Part shown: positions 1 through 10,522 of the stretch, one piece after another
Position numbering within the stretch: the first letter of the stretch is position 1
Layout: every line of letters starts with the position of its first letter
Source: Aspergillus flavus
Lineage: Eukaryota > Ascomycota > Eurotiomycetes > Eurotiales > Aspergillaceae
NCBI RefSeq assembly: GCF_009017415.1
Contig: NC_092406.1
Coordinates: 2,542,001 to 2,606,000, forward strand
DNA length: 64,000 nt
Reading direction: 5' to 3'
Program-made: the position numbers and the translations under genes
The notes under the pieces: model-generated
The model's input: the letters and a program-made list of their open reading frames with translations, nothing else
What the model was told of the DNA's origin: nothing
Database searches by the model: none

Positions 1-326
1 CAGGAGGTTCCGTTAATACCCGGGAAGGGAGCCTGCGAATTCACAGAGCTGACACAATCGCTTTTCGTGAGTCGATCACGACCATCCTGGATGCCGTCTT
101 CGTGAAGCGGGGGAGTGACTGGTTTACGGAAGCGACGGGTTCCAGTAGGTGGCTGCGCGAAGCGGATGTTGTTGTATAGACCGACTTTGGTCCCAGATTT
201 GGTGGTGTTAATAAATGTTGGGGTGTGGGTAGCATAGCCTAGGTCTATCTGGGGGAAGGTTTGGGCGGTGACCCGGGGAAGAAGGGAGGATATTGTGCTT
301 AAGATTAGGAGAATATGTGAATACAT
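1..326 (-). CDS. Secreted type-B carboxylesterase, 5' end (cut by window edge)
   Basis: Only the first 108 codons are inside the window; the gene continues past base 1. The ATG at 326 is followed by a hydrophobic signal peptide (MYSHILLILSTISSLLPRVTA) and then by YNNIRFAQPPTGTRRFRKP, the N-terminal signature of type-B carboxylesterases/lipases (usual form Y-x-G-I-P-Y-A-x-P-P-x-G-x-x-R-F). The catalytic Ser/Glu/His would lie outside the window. A Cys in the KSDCVSS stretch fits the first disulphide of the family. It is an extracellular alpha/beta-hydrolase on esters of unknown identity. No break is seen in the visible part. Confidence 0.8.
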   Translation of the reverse strand, partial: MYSHILLILSTISSLLPRVTAQTFPQIDLGYATHTPTFINTTKSGTKVGLYNNIRFAQPPTGTRRFRKPVTPPLHEDGIQDGRDRLTKSDCVSSVNSQAPFPGINGTS

Positions 327-1734
327 TATAGGGTTATATGCGTGTTAGGGATTGGTTCTTCTGAAGGTGTATGCATTGCTGGAGGACTGGAGCTTCCATA
401 GTACCGGAATTGCTGTTTTATAGTTCTATGGAAGCTTCCGGGTACGGGTTGGCTCGTACTCGCTTCACTTGAACCGAGTGGATCCCTCGTATAAAGGCGC
501 ATACTAGGTTCGGTTGATCGACATCAGTCATGCTTATTCGTCAAACTGACATTAGGTTCGAAAATAAATGGAGAGTTCGTATCGGGCCACAGGTCTATGG
601 CTTGCCTCGTAGTTCAACAACGTCTGAACCAAGTAAAAGGTATCCTTATCAATCGAGCGGGGCACCATGACACGTCGACACATTAGGCGAATGAATAAAA
701 CTGAACGGAAAGAATTGATGAACGAAGGCTATGTGGGCCACATCACTAAGGCGAACACGCAGTTCAAACCAATGAAGGCATCCAAAGACATCTGAGGTGT
801 GTCAATTTAGGCATCACAGCCACTGGGAGTTAAAATAGGTATATACTAGGTAGCCCCATGCTGGCCTTGTGCGTAATCAGACGACAAGACTAGTTGAGTC
901 CCAAATGAGTCAAACCATGAATCATGTTTACATGTGTCCCATTCGTATACGTTTAGTTGAGATGTCGAATATCCCCAAGTTCTGAGCATATGCAAGGCTG
1001 TTGATCAATCCGACAAGGTTGACGAATAAGCTTGCTGTACCATGTTCGTTCCTCATATATATTAGGGGCACGGGAGTAGCTACCATCCTTGTAGCCACAG
1101 CCTATTTTTATTCTTTATTTTTTTTATAGTTCTGGTTGTTGGTAGGAATCTCAATATATTGCTATAGAAGTAGATAGCATCAACAAAGCACACTTCCGAA
1201 TGTATTCGAACATGAAAAGAGTGACTAGGGGTCCTTTGAGATATATGCAGTTAGCTAACTGCCGACCCCTAAGGTTTGTCGATTCACTATATATAGGCAT
1301 GTTGACCGAATACTTGAAGCGACCGGGGGCATATAGGGTCGATGGCTTAATGTAGCAAACGAGAGAAAATGGCAAGGTGTTGTAGTCTAAAGCTTTTATA
1401 TGTTCAGAGGGTATTTCTACTCTTTTTGGTCATGGTAGTTCTACATATTTCGAGTTAGTTGGTACTAGTAGTACCGCCGATGTACAGGGTAATTAGGATC
1501 GAGTAGTACAGTATGATAACCGGAATGAGAATCAATACAAAGAACAAACATATAGGAAGTACTCAAGTGAGTAAGAGGCGTAACCAATCCCGGACGAGAT
1601 GACATCTTCCCCTCATTTTCCCAAGAAGCGGGGCAGCCACATCAGTGTGTATATAAGGCAAGTGATACAAGGACTTTCTTCGGGCGGATTATCTTCTTGT
1701 AAACCATCTCACGGACTGCAGTTGAAATATAAAA
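327..1734. other. Intergenic, no gene seen
   Basis: This is the upstream region of both flanking divergent genes. No ORF with coding character on either strand. It holds an imperfect hairpin at 391-436, listed separately. Confidence 0.6.
391..436. repeat. Inverted repeat, 11-bp perfect arms
   Basis: Arms agcttccatag (391-401) and ctatggaagct (426-436) are perfect reverse complements around a 24-nt loop. Pairing extends to further G-C pairs if one bulged base is allowed. It lies about 65 bp upstream of the carboxylesterase start, so it could be an operator-like site or an element remnant. Confidence 0.55.
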
Positions 1735-2622
1735 ATGCCTCGAGTAGCTATTGTCACCGGCTCAGCGCGTGGGATGTGAGTACCACCCTCCTGGTATCTG
1801 TACTAGTATAGTTAGTGACAAACATTTCTCAGTGGCAAAGCGATTGCCCTTCGCCTTGCAAGCGATGGCTATTCAGTTTGCATTAATGATATCCCTGGTG
1901 CAAAGGATGAAATCGTCAGAGTTGTCGATGAAATCAATGCCACGAGCACCCCAGAAGCTACCTCTTCTTCTCGTCCCCGGGCGATTGGTATAGCTGCCGA
2001 TGTGACCTCATCTTCCGCGGTAGAAGCGATGGTCCGAGAATCAGTGGAAAAGCTTGGTCCGTTGACCCTGATGGTTGCAAACGCGGGCATCGCGCAGATA
2101 AAACACCTTCTCAAGGTTACCGAAGCCGATATCGACGAGGTGTTCTCGGTAAACTTCAAGGGTGTGTTCAACTGCTACACCCACGCGGCCCGCCAGATGA
2201 TCGCGCAGGGTGATCCGCAATCTGCTGCTGGGGTTGGAATGTACAAGATCGTAGGGGCCTCATCTATCGTCGGTTTCAGAGCGTTTGGGGCGTTGGGAAT
2301 CTATTCGGCCAGTAAGTGGGCGGTTCGGGGATTGACACAGGCGATGGCGATGGAGATGGCACCACACAAGATTACGGTCAACGCATATGCGCCAGGGGTG
2401 GTGGGAACGAGCATGTGGGATAAAATCGACGAGGAATTGGGGACGATCGAGGGCCGAGCGAAAGGGGAAACGCGAGAGGTATATTCAAATAAGGCGGCTT
2501 TGGGGCGAACGAGTGAGCCGGAGGATGTGGCTGGATTGGTTGGAGGGTTCCTGGCGAGTCAGGACTCGGATTTTGTGACAGGACAGACGATGTTGGTTGA
2601 CGGTGGTATAGTCTTTTCTTAA
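1735..2622 (+). CDS. Classical short-chain dehydrogenase/reductase (diacetyl/butanediol reductase type)
   Basis: Two exons, 1735-1775 and 1833-2622, with a 57-nt intron (gtgagt...ctcag), giving 276 aa. Splicing restores the Rossmann motif TGSARGIGKAIA at the N-terminus, which the longest unspliced ORF lacks. Further hallmarks are VANAG (NAG motif), the active-site Ser in GASSIVG, YSASK (Y-x-x-x-K) and a C-terminal GQTMLVDGG. This is a complete, intact NAD(P)-dependent oxidoreductase of the classical SDR family. The N-terminal VAIVTGSARGIG and length are those of fungal diacetyl reductase/2,3-butanediol dehydrogenase-like members, but the substrate cannot be read from sequence. Confidence 0.93.
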
Positions 2623-3086
2623 ATATCTTTTTATTATGACTTGCCGAAGTGACAGTTCACTCTCGTTTGCGAAAATTAACAGAACCAAAGCAGTGAATAT
2701 AACAATCACACTCAGTGCACCATGCCGGAAGGGCAGAAAGATTTAATTATTAGAGCAGTATAACAACCATTATTGCATGCATGATAAGCCAGAATACCCA
2801 ACCTCCATACATCCCCCCCTAAAACTCCAAACTCGTGGAAATGGGCTTCCAGTATGAACCACTTGACGCAAAGCTAAAAATTCATTTCAACTAATCCCCA
2901 TGATCCCTCATAAAAATCGAAATGCCCCGGAGAAATGTTCCCTCAATATTGCGTCTCGGCATGATACCAAATATCGAGGCTCTTTTGTATGTATGGGGCA
3001 GCAACAGCAAAATTCAGCCGTTCGATTTATGGGTCCTTCCTGAAAGGCCAAAAGTGGAGAACCACTCTTGTACTTAAAGATGACGA
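2623..3086. other. Intergenic between convergent genes
   Basis: 3' flanks of the SDR (plus) and the unrecognised gene (minus). Nothing supported; short ORFs here lack coding character. Confidence 0.6.
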
Positions 3087-4056
3087 TCAAAGAATCCAAC
3101 CGAACTGTTCAAGGCAGTCGATAGGGATATCGTAATCAACCGTTCCTTTTGGAGCTATAGCTAGCCCCCAAATCTCCAGGACCTTTGGTCCGTAAGGATC
3201 CAGCTGCCCAGAGCGCGGTATTCCCATATTCGCTAGGTCAAGAGGCTTAAAGGGGCCTTGAATGTAACTATAGTAGACGTAAGTTAGAATGAATCAAACA
3301 GATCCTTGCTTCGGAAGAACTTACACTTTTCCTGAGTCTTTATCCCAAAAGAGCCTTTTCAACGTTTTGATAGCAATAGTAGCTTTGCTTCTTATGTGCT
3401 CACTAATTGACAGAGCAACCGAATGTTAGTATAAGCACAGTGGGAATAAAAAATATAAGCACGTACGAATATGCGTCCTGAAATGCAAGACGAATTTGAT
3501 CTCTTTCTCCACGTGAAAGGTTCCAGAAAAGCCCTTCGAAAAAGATTCTCCCATCCTCAGTGTAGCTAATAAGCCCATTACCCAGAGGAACACCGGGGAG
3601 CTTACCAATAACCAAGTAGTATATTTTACCACCCGGCATAAAGGCGTGACGATCCCCGGAGGTCTGAGTTTCCTCCTTGTATTGGATAGCTCCCGGAGAA
3701 TACCTGCAGCCATTAAGAGTCAACAGATAGTGGGCTGTAAATTCTACTCGCACACTGAGAGGGGTTTCATATGTCCCCTCCGCAGCACATTCAGTGTCCT
3801 CGCAAGGGATCTCCATATACACTATAAGAATAGCTTTATTACTGGAGTCCTCGAGGGTTTCACACTCGAATTTCGCGCAGGCGAGAGGGAGTTCTTTTGT
3901 TTCCTCTGCTTCTTTCTGGGTGTACGAAATAATGCTTTCGTTAATCTTCTGAGTCACTCTCCACGAGGAAGGAGGCAGAGAATGATGGTCACTCTCCGGG
4001 AAATTCAAGACTAGGTTGCGCCAATGCATGTTGGGGAAGAACATGAACTGAGACAT
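3087..4056 (-). CDS. Unrecognised fungal protein, 282 aa
   Basis: Three exons on the minus strand: 4056-3467, 3402-3325 and 3267-3087. Introns 3403-3466 and 3268-3324 both have good borders (GTACGT...TTAG, GTAAGT...ATAG), and the total of 849 nt is in phase. I do not recognise the family with confidence. The middle segment LPGVPLGNGLISYTEDGR...LFWNLSRGERDQIRLAF, followed by LFWDKDSGKVYI, resembles in layout fungal kinase-fold-like proteins with an LPG motif, a short helix and then a NIIWD-like strand, but no catalytic HRD or DFG is visible. If related, it would be a pseudokinase fragment. No signal peptide or membrane segment. Confidence 0.7.
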
Positions 4057-4844
4057 AGTTGAAGGTAATAAGTGTACTGTGATGATTGATGGGGGCCTTC
4101 AAGAAAGATTCAAGGAGTAAACGAAACGTCAAGAACTTAGGGTCAGAAACAACCACAGATGCGGCTACTACGACAAACTGTAATCATAATGATCTTCCTC
4201 CCGAGTCCCCTGGTACTCCGAGGGGCTGATTCAAGGTTGTTCAATTTCATTAGCCATGGACTGTCTTCATTCCAGGTAACTCTATTCTGATGACTATAAA
4301 GCTTTTCTTAGAAACGATCCTAGTCACTGTGAGCACAATTAGATCTATCCTACGTCGTATGTAGCAAAGTCAATAATTGACTAATGTAAATATTTCATCA
4401 CATCCGAGCTTCTTTCACCCACCCCTTGTGCTTTCATTCATTTTCTATCAGATACCGCCGGTCGAAAAATTGCTTGATGAAGCTCTATTTAACCGTCTTC
4501 AGTTTGACCTCTCCGCACTGGTTTGCTCCTGGTCCTCCTTGTCATCCGAATTGACTCTTTTTAACCCTGTCAGGGGAGAACCGGGACCACAAATCACCCG
4601 AAAACCAACAGCATTGGGAGAGGCTGGTGTTGAAGTACCGCATAAGGTATGTGTCTATCTCCCACCATCGGGGTTCCTGCAATCTTGGCTGCGCGCACCT
4701 AATCCATAAAATGCGACCATAGAAAGAATCTCATGGGTCGCCACAAGTCGACCATAAACCTGTAACGTATCACAGCTCTCCCTAGCCCCAGACCAGCACC
4801 TCCCGGCGTGCTTTGAAGATACCGTAAGAGACGTCTTCCGGGAC
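4057..4844. other. Intergenic
   Basis: The upstream region of the minus-strand 282-aa gene and the 3' flank of the small TM gene. An open frame at 4377-4709 has no recognisable content and is not called. Confidence 0.5.
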
Positions 4845-5173
4845 CTAGAACCTCCACTGGCTCATTAAAACCATAAAAACCACATATGGTGTCGCCGCTA
4901 CCACCAAGACCACACAGAACAAACAAAAGATCTGGCGCTTTACGTTGCGTGACCACCAACGCTGGGTGTCGCCAGGGCGAATAGTATTTCGTGGGTCGAA
5001 TTCTAGCCCTCGGGGCTCTGTTGACTCAGAGGCGGCTTCTTCATCGTAGGGGGTATCTGAGAAGGAAGACGGTTGCGTTTCTGAATATGGAGGTGGAGGG
5101 GGAAGGTCCTGTGACGCGTTAGAGCGGGTTATGTGGGATGGGTGGGGGCGATTTTTACTTTTAGTTGGATCAT
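4845..5173 (-). CDS. Small single-pass membrane protein, 92 aa
   Basis: Deduced from sequence, not from a long ORF. A 5-codon first exon (5173-5159, MIQLK), a 50-nt intron (gtaaaa...cacag, 5109-5158, branch-like gctctaac) and a second exon 5108-4845. The product is Pro/acidic-rich at the N-terminus (DLPPPPPYSETQ, then a Glu-rich stretch), has a basic segment RWWSRNVKRQ, and then one strong transmembrane helix (IFCLFCVVLVVAATPYVVFM) near the C-terminus. This looks like a tail-anchored or type II small membrane protein. The second exon is convincing; the first exon is a best guess and could be replaced by another upstream exon. Function unknown. Confidence 0.5.
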
Positions 5174-5773
5174 GGTGGTCGGTCAGTTCTTGGGGGGCAG
5201 AGGTTCCAAGGAAAAGGTTCTAGGGGTCGGTGCCTGAGGGAGGAAGGGGATTATATACTCCGGAGTGGTTGTTTTTAGATTTATTGACTATGCAGGGGTT
5301 GTGTTCGGATTACGGCAGAGTCAGCCTCACGGCGATGATTGGGGCTGTGGTGTTTCAGGGCAACGAAAATGTAACATAACTGGATGGAATGATGATGGAA
5401 CCAGTTGGTGCTCTCGTACATGTTATATAATACTATCTTGCAGTATGTGCTTAGCCTTCTTGTGATACTATGCAGGAAATAGTCCACTGTATACTGCATT
5501 AAAGGTAAAGTTTGTTGAAGAGCGTAAGGTAAGATTAAGGCTAGTTTAGATTGGGAATGTCAAGATCTCGTGAGAAGGCATTGTCATTGCGAACAATCCC
5601 AAAACCCTAAAATTAGTTGCCATCAGCAGAAATCGCAACACCCGGCATCCGAGCAAGCAAGAAGATTCCAATGAAGGGAAAGACCCACCTTTCGAGGGCG
5701 GGAACTTCCGTCCCTCCAGGCTTTAAGCCTTATCGCCTCAGGATAAAGAATGACCCTGTCCATCCCGGGGTAG

Positions 5774-6040
5774 CACGTGCTCAAGGTACGACCCCTTTTG
5801 AATAAAAATGCAAAACGGCTAAGCACTGTCGGCAATTCTACTAATACACGCTAAATTTCCTAGAGTCTAGAGAACTTCACCAAATCATCCACCCACGTGG
5901 GCAATTTTAGCCAACAAGATCGGTCTACGGCACGATGGCATTGCTCGCATACAGCCATACTGGTGCGGGAAATTGGCCGTCCTCCCCACATCATGGTGAA
6001 TATCATGGCTTTTCGGACAACGACCATGGCCACCCACGTG
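5774..6040 (+). promoter_or_regulatory. Three CACGTG boxes upstream of the acid phosphatase/phytase
   Basis: CACGTG occurs at 5774-5779, 5894-5899 and 6035-6040, that is about 250-510 bp before the ATG at 6286. CACGTG is the core site of the bHLH phosphate-starvation regulators (yeast Pho4, Neurospora NUC-1, Aspergillus PalcA). A cluster in front of a secreted phosphatase suggests induction by low phosphate. Binding itself is inferred. Confidence 0.6.
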
Positions 6041-6180
6041 CCTATATACCAAGAAGCGACTGGTGATACAGGCTCTAATAAAGATTCAGGCCAAATGAAG
6101 CAGCAATTATATGTGTTGCTCAGTACTAGCCACTCGGAACTACCGGCACCTATGTCTGGCAACCACTCTAACATGGTGTC

Positions 6181-6187
6181 TATAAAA
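6181..6187 (+). promoter_or_regulatory. TATA box of the acid phosphatase gene
   Basis: A clean tataaaa about 100 bp before the start codon at 6286, in the expected position for a fungal core promoter. Confidence 0.55.
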
Positions 6188-6285
6188 CCTGCTTTCCTTG
6201 AAATTTTTGGCAATTCTTCACATTTGTGCCTACTATTGATTCCTTGCTTTTTGGTCCGGCGAACGCATTCTCTTGAGGGTTCACC

Positions 6286-8045
6286 ATGCAGGACATGGTT
6301 TTTGCACTCCCGCTGATTACCGCGTCCTGGGTGGGTGTTACTGCGGCTAGTTCAGCCAGAGCCACTGGCACAACACAACCGAATTGGTTCCAGACATCTC
6401 CTCAGAGTTACCAAGGTGGGTTATGCACTCAGGCAACGGTTCTTATGGAGCCTTCAGTTAAATAATTCCAGGTCCAACTGCCACCGGCTCTGCGCCTTTC
6501 CTCGCCGTAACAAATCCAGCATTCTCCAGCCATGGGACGTATATTGCCAATGAGCCTTTGGTGACAGACCAGCCTATTTCGGGAGCGCACGGGCGCAATA
6601 TCTTCCACCATGCGGGCAATTTGAGGTAGGTAACTGAAAACGGCAAATGTCGACCAGTGATACGAGGACATCAAATCTCACGGTGCAATAGTCCATATTT
6701 CTCCTCGGAAGAGGGCTTCGGGGTCGATGAATATCCCCTTCCGGCTGGGGCAAACATTACCCAAATGCATATGCTTCATCGACACGGTTCCCGATATCCT
6801 TCCTCATCGGAAGGATATCCGTCATGGGCTGAAGGAATCAAGAACTCTACAACTGCCGGCAACCGCTTCAAGGGTGCCCTATCATTCCTTAATGACTGGA
6901 GCTATGGCCTTGGAGCGGAAATCCTTGTTCCGAAGGGTCGCCAAGAGATGTTTGATAGCGGTGTCCTTAATTACTACAACTATGGGCATCTTTATAACGA
7001 AAGCCTTGGCCACAAGCTAGTGGCACGCACCACAACGCAGGATCGCATGCTGAAATCTGCAGAGAACTTCCTTGCTGGCTTCTTCGGCCTGGATTGGACT
7101 GATAAGGCCAACCTACTAGCAATGATTGAAAACGTGGGGTTCAATAACTCTCTTATCGGAACATATTCCTGCCCCAATGCTATGACCGTCATGGCCAACA
7201 CATCGATCTACGAACCCATGAACCAATGGATCAACATATATCTCAAAAGCCGCACTACAACGCTGAAAGAGCTTTCCGGATCCTATAACTGGACTGCTAC
7301 TGATTCACATAATGCTCAGGCTCTCTGCGTATACGAGACGATTAGCTTTGGCTACAGCCAATTCTGCCAGCTCTTTACTTATAAAGAGTTTGAGCAATTC
7401 AGCTATGCGTATGATCTTATGTTCACCGCCATGGTTGGATTTCAGAATCCAGCCGGACGTGCCCAAGGAATCGCGTGGGTAGAGGAATTCCTCGCCCGAG
7501 TGGAAGGCCATGTCCTGCAGACAACCGGCACAAATGCCAACATGACTCTGGCTACGAACCCAGTTACGTTTCCGGTGGATCAAAATCTCTACCTTGACTT
7601 CACACATGATTCCGATATCTTCGCGACTCTTACAGCATTCGGATTTAGACAATTTGCTCAGTTTTTGCCTCCAACAGGACCTCCCAAGAACCAGCAGTTT
7701 TCCACCAGCAAGGTTGTTCCTTTCGGTGGTCGAACGAACATTGAGATTATTCGGGCGCCTCATAAGGTATCAACGAAGCGATCTCGAAATGAAACCCAGA
7801 GTGTCTACGTGAAAGACACGAAGGACACATATTACGTTCATTTCCTTCAAAATCAGCGAACGCTCCCTCTTCATGCCAGCTTTCCTGAGTGTGAATATCG
7901 CGACGATGGATGGTGTGAGCTTGACACGTTCATGAAGGTACAAAGAAAAAGCCTGCAGCGGTCTCAGTTTGAGTACGCGTGCTTTGGAAACTGGAGTACT
8001 CCGGCTTATGGGGATGTTACAGACGGAGTGCCTCCGCGTTCCTGA
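6286..8045 (+). CDS. Secreted histidine acid phosphatase (phytase-like)
   Basis: Three exons, 6286-6415, 6472-6625 and 6692-8045, with introns of 56 and 66 nt, give 545 aa in frame. The N-terminus has a signal peptide (VFALPLITASWVGVTAASSA). MLHRHGSRYP near residue 125 is the RHGxRxP active-site motif with the nucleophilic His, and DFTHDSDI near residue 400 is the HD proton-donor motif. Many N-x-S/T sites (NSTT, NESL, NMTL, NWTA) fit an extracellular glycoprotein. This is branch-2 histidine phosphatase, the 3-phytase/acid phosphatase family, hydrolysing phosphomonoesters or phytate outside the cell. No lesion seen. The CACGTG cluster upstream points to phosphate control. Whether it prefers phytate cannot be decided from sequence. 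Confidence 0.93.
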
Positions 8046-9205
8046 GAAGGATGTCTTCCATGGACTTTACATGTTACATACTGTATTATAAAGAGTTCTA
8101 TTGAGAGGTAGATAAACGCCTGGGTGTCCATGCAGGTAGAAACAAAATGAGATAGCTATTCGATTAAAGTTTCAGGCTCGTTTAGTCCGCCTTGTAGATT
8201 GATATCATCCCTGAATCATAGGTGACTCGAACAGATATTGGAATTTATTTTAGTCCAACAATTGAGAGATAGCATCTTATCTGCCTGGTTAGCCGGTGGC
8301 CTAACCCTGGTAATGAACAGAACTTGTAAGCCAGACACTTCTCCTCTCCATGCGTTGTTCTACTCCGTATTGTCATTTTCAGAAATTACACGATACAGTC
8401 CTGTTGGTCATGCAAGCAGTAGCCTAATATGAAAGATATAGGTTTCTCTTCAGCAAAATGTATGACAAGACGCCCTCCCCCAGGGCGTGTTTGACGCCCA
8501 CCACTGCATTACCTATGGGATACAAGTGCATCGCTTCTACCACTGAGCTATGAATATCTATTATTAGTTTTAGTTTGGTATATAAAAATAAAGAGCAAAC
8601 TGCGAAAAAAGAGAAACAAGTTCCTGGGCAATCGGTCATGTAGTGGGTTAGGGTAGATCAAACAAGCTCCATGCCCCTAAACAAAGTTTGTCAGAGCTCA
8701 ATGTCTTGAATAACTACAGCGCCGTACTGAAAATAGATAGCTTATGAGATTAAGTCAACATAATGGTCATCAAAACCGCTGTGATTCCTCTGGTTCTCGA
8801 TATTTGACACCTAGAGTGCGACTGTGCTTGGAGTGAGATGATGTAGTATGAATGTCTGTGCATGATGCTGCAAATAATATTGATTCTACCTTAGGTAGGT
8901 TGCCAAATAGCTGGGCTGGATTTGAGATGCTTTGGTGTCACCGAGAAAATTCAACTTGGTGGTTAAAAGGATTGGCAGAGACTGCAAGTGGTGAACAGGA
9001 CGAAAAGGGCAGGAGGTGACACTACCATGTAAGGAAAAGTGAGTGAGTGAGTGAATGAAGGAACCACTAGTGTTTGTTGACAATTTCAGCCATCAAGCTG
9101 GGTTGGATACCTAACACTATTTTCTCTCGACTTATAAGCTCTTACCACTCTTTTTAATGATTCCCTCCATTATAAGCACAACAGTATCATCGAGGGAGTC
9201 TCAAC
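8046..9205. other. Intergenic
   Basis: No protein gene seen. It holds a tRNA-like remnant at about 8480-8556 and a short GTGA microsatellite near 9040-9056, just before the next promoter. Confidence 0.6.
8477..8556 (-). other. tRNA-like remnant
   Basis: Read on the minus strand there is a perfect A-box (TAGCTCAGTGG, 8550-8540) and a 5-bp stem with 7-nt loop (gggcg-tcaaaca-cgccc, 8499-8483) like a T-arm. Between them is a cacttgtatcccat stretch resembling a Gly(CCC) anticodon arm. Spacing is about 10 nt too long, the acceptor stem does not pair and the T-loop lacks TTC. It reads as a decayed tRNA copy or a tRNA-derived SINE head, not a working tRNA. Confidence 0.25.
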
Positions 9206-9910
9206 ATGCCGCCCAAAGCAGATCTTTCCTTGGTCCCCAACTCTATCTCTTACAGACCAGTCGATGGCAGTGACCCCAGTTTCCAAGACGACCAGAATGA
9301 TATCAGCCCAGTCGGTTCGGACCTTCAGTCCGAAGCAAATGAAGTAACGGAGGACGATTTTTATCACAGACCGATACTGCACCCGCAGCTCAGGGACCAG
9401 CTTTTACATGGCCAACTATATGAGAAAAAAGCTATAGTGCAGAGAGGATTCAACTACGAGGTTACCTTTATGGACATGAAGATTCAAATTAAGCACTTCG
9501 AGCTGGATGTCGAACGAGGTATTAAACTTCGTGTTGATATAAGCGAACCTGGTCACCGACATCACAAGCACTTTGTTGCGAGACCGATGGATAACGACCC
9601 AGCGGCGAGATTGGCAATCCGTGCTATGTTCTACACAAAATTAGGAGACCGCGTGGAGATGTACCCTCAGTCAGAAAAATACGATAAGAAGCTTCTTATG
9701 CAGGTGAATACGCTTTTTGATGTTTTAAAAGGTATGCCCCTAGCTGTGGTACAAGTGGAAGGGGATGAAGTCGTCGTGGCTAATGTTGGTCTAGGCGCAT
9801 CACTTGAACAGATCATCGCAACTCCTCGACGCTTCTTGTCAATTCAAAAATCAGCCGATCCACGATTGAGCAAGTTCATTTGTCCCGGTGACTTTACAGA
9901 TGGGAGCTGA
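9206..9910 (+). CDS. Unrecognised protein, 234 aa, single exon
   Basis: An uninterrupted ATG-to-TGA frame of 234 codons with a good start context (tcaacATGCC) and no better overlapping frame. The first 55 residues are polar and low-complexity (probably disordered). The remainder looks folded, with alternating charged and hydrophobic stretches (KIQIKHFELDVERGIKLRVDI, then AVVQVEGDEVVVANVGLG). No signal peptide, TM segment or motif I know. Function unknown; probably a lineage-specific fungal gene. Confidence 0.65.
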   Translation: MPPKADLSLVPNSISYRPVDGSDPSFQDDQNDISPVGSDLQSEANEVTEDDFYHRPILHPQLRDQLLHGQLYEKKAIVQRGFNYEVTFMDMKIQIKHFELDVERGIKLRVDISEPGHRHHKHFVARPMDNDPAARLAIRAMFYTKLGDRVEMYPQSEKYDKKLLMQVNTLFDVLKGMPLAVVQVEGDEVVVANVGLGASLEQIIATPRRFLSIQKSADPRLSKFICPGDFTDGS

Positions 9911-10522
9911 TCTGTGTCTGCTATGTGTATGTCTTGATGTCGCTCTCTGGTATATCAAACCTAACCGCCAAGTGATATGCGTCGCGTCAAAGGATGCATG
10001 CATCTTGTTCGGGGGAGCAGTTCAATCTGAAAGAATACCGACAGGTTTTTGAATAGGCAAGATCACAAGTGGGAAGCCGCAACGAATGGGACTAAGTATG
10101 GATCAAGAATGGACTAGGGAAATGGGGAGCAGACTCTACGCAGTTGAAGTTCTATTCGGAAAGTAATCTTACAAGGCGGATACAGTTTATGTTGTTCTAA
10201 TGGATCGTCTCCCACAAGTAGAGCACGAGTTGGAAAGCCTGTCTATTTTACTATATTGTACCCATCAATACTTAACCGCCCCCGCGACCCCGGAACTGAG
10301 TGAAGGGGCCGGTTATATGATCTAAAAACTATAGAAATGTTCAAAATTGCTTGGTATCTCCTAAACTATGATAATTATAGCAGAAGCAGCTGATTGGTTG
10401 TCGCCTCGTATTGGACCGAAAACTTGCTGCCTGCCATCGTCATATTATCGACATCTTCACAATTCACGATGACACGGGAAAGGTATTAACACAAGACGCA
10501 AGACACTCACTCAGCACAAAAG
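9911..10522. other. Intergenic
   Basis: 3' flank of the 234-aa gene and promoter of the C6 regulator. No feature supported. Confidence 0.5.

Larger units (their letters stand above)
5174..6285. other. Intergenic, acid-phosphatase promoter
   Basis: No gene seen. The right half is the promoter of the histidine acid phosphatase, with CACGTG boxes and a TATA box listed separately. Confidence 0.6.

Noticed and set aside
5897..6316. 139-codon plus-strand frame
   Set aside because: Lies in the phosphatase promoter, overlaps its TATA box and start in another frame, no domain.
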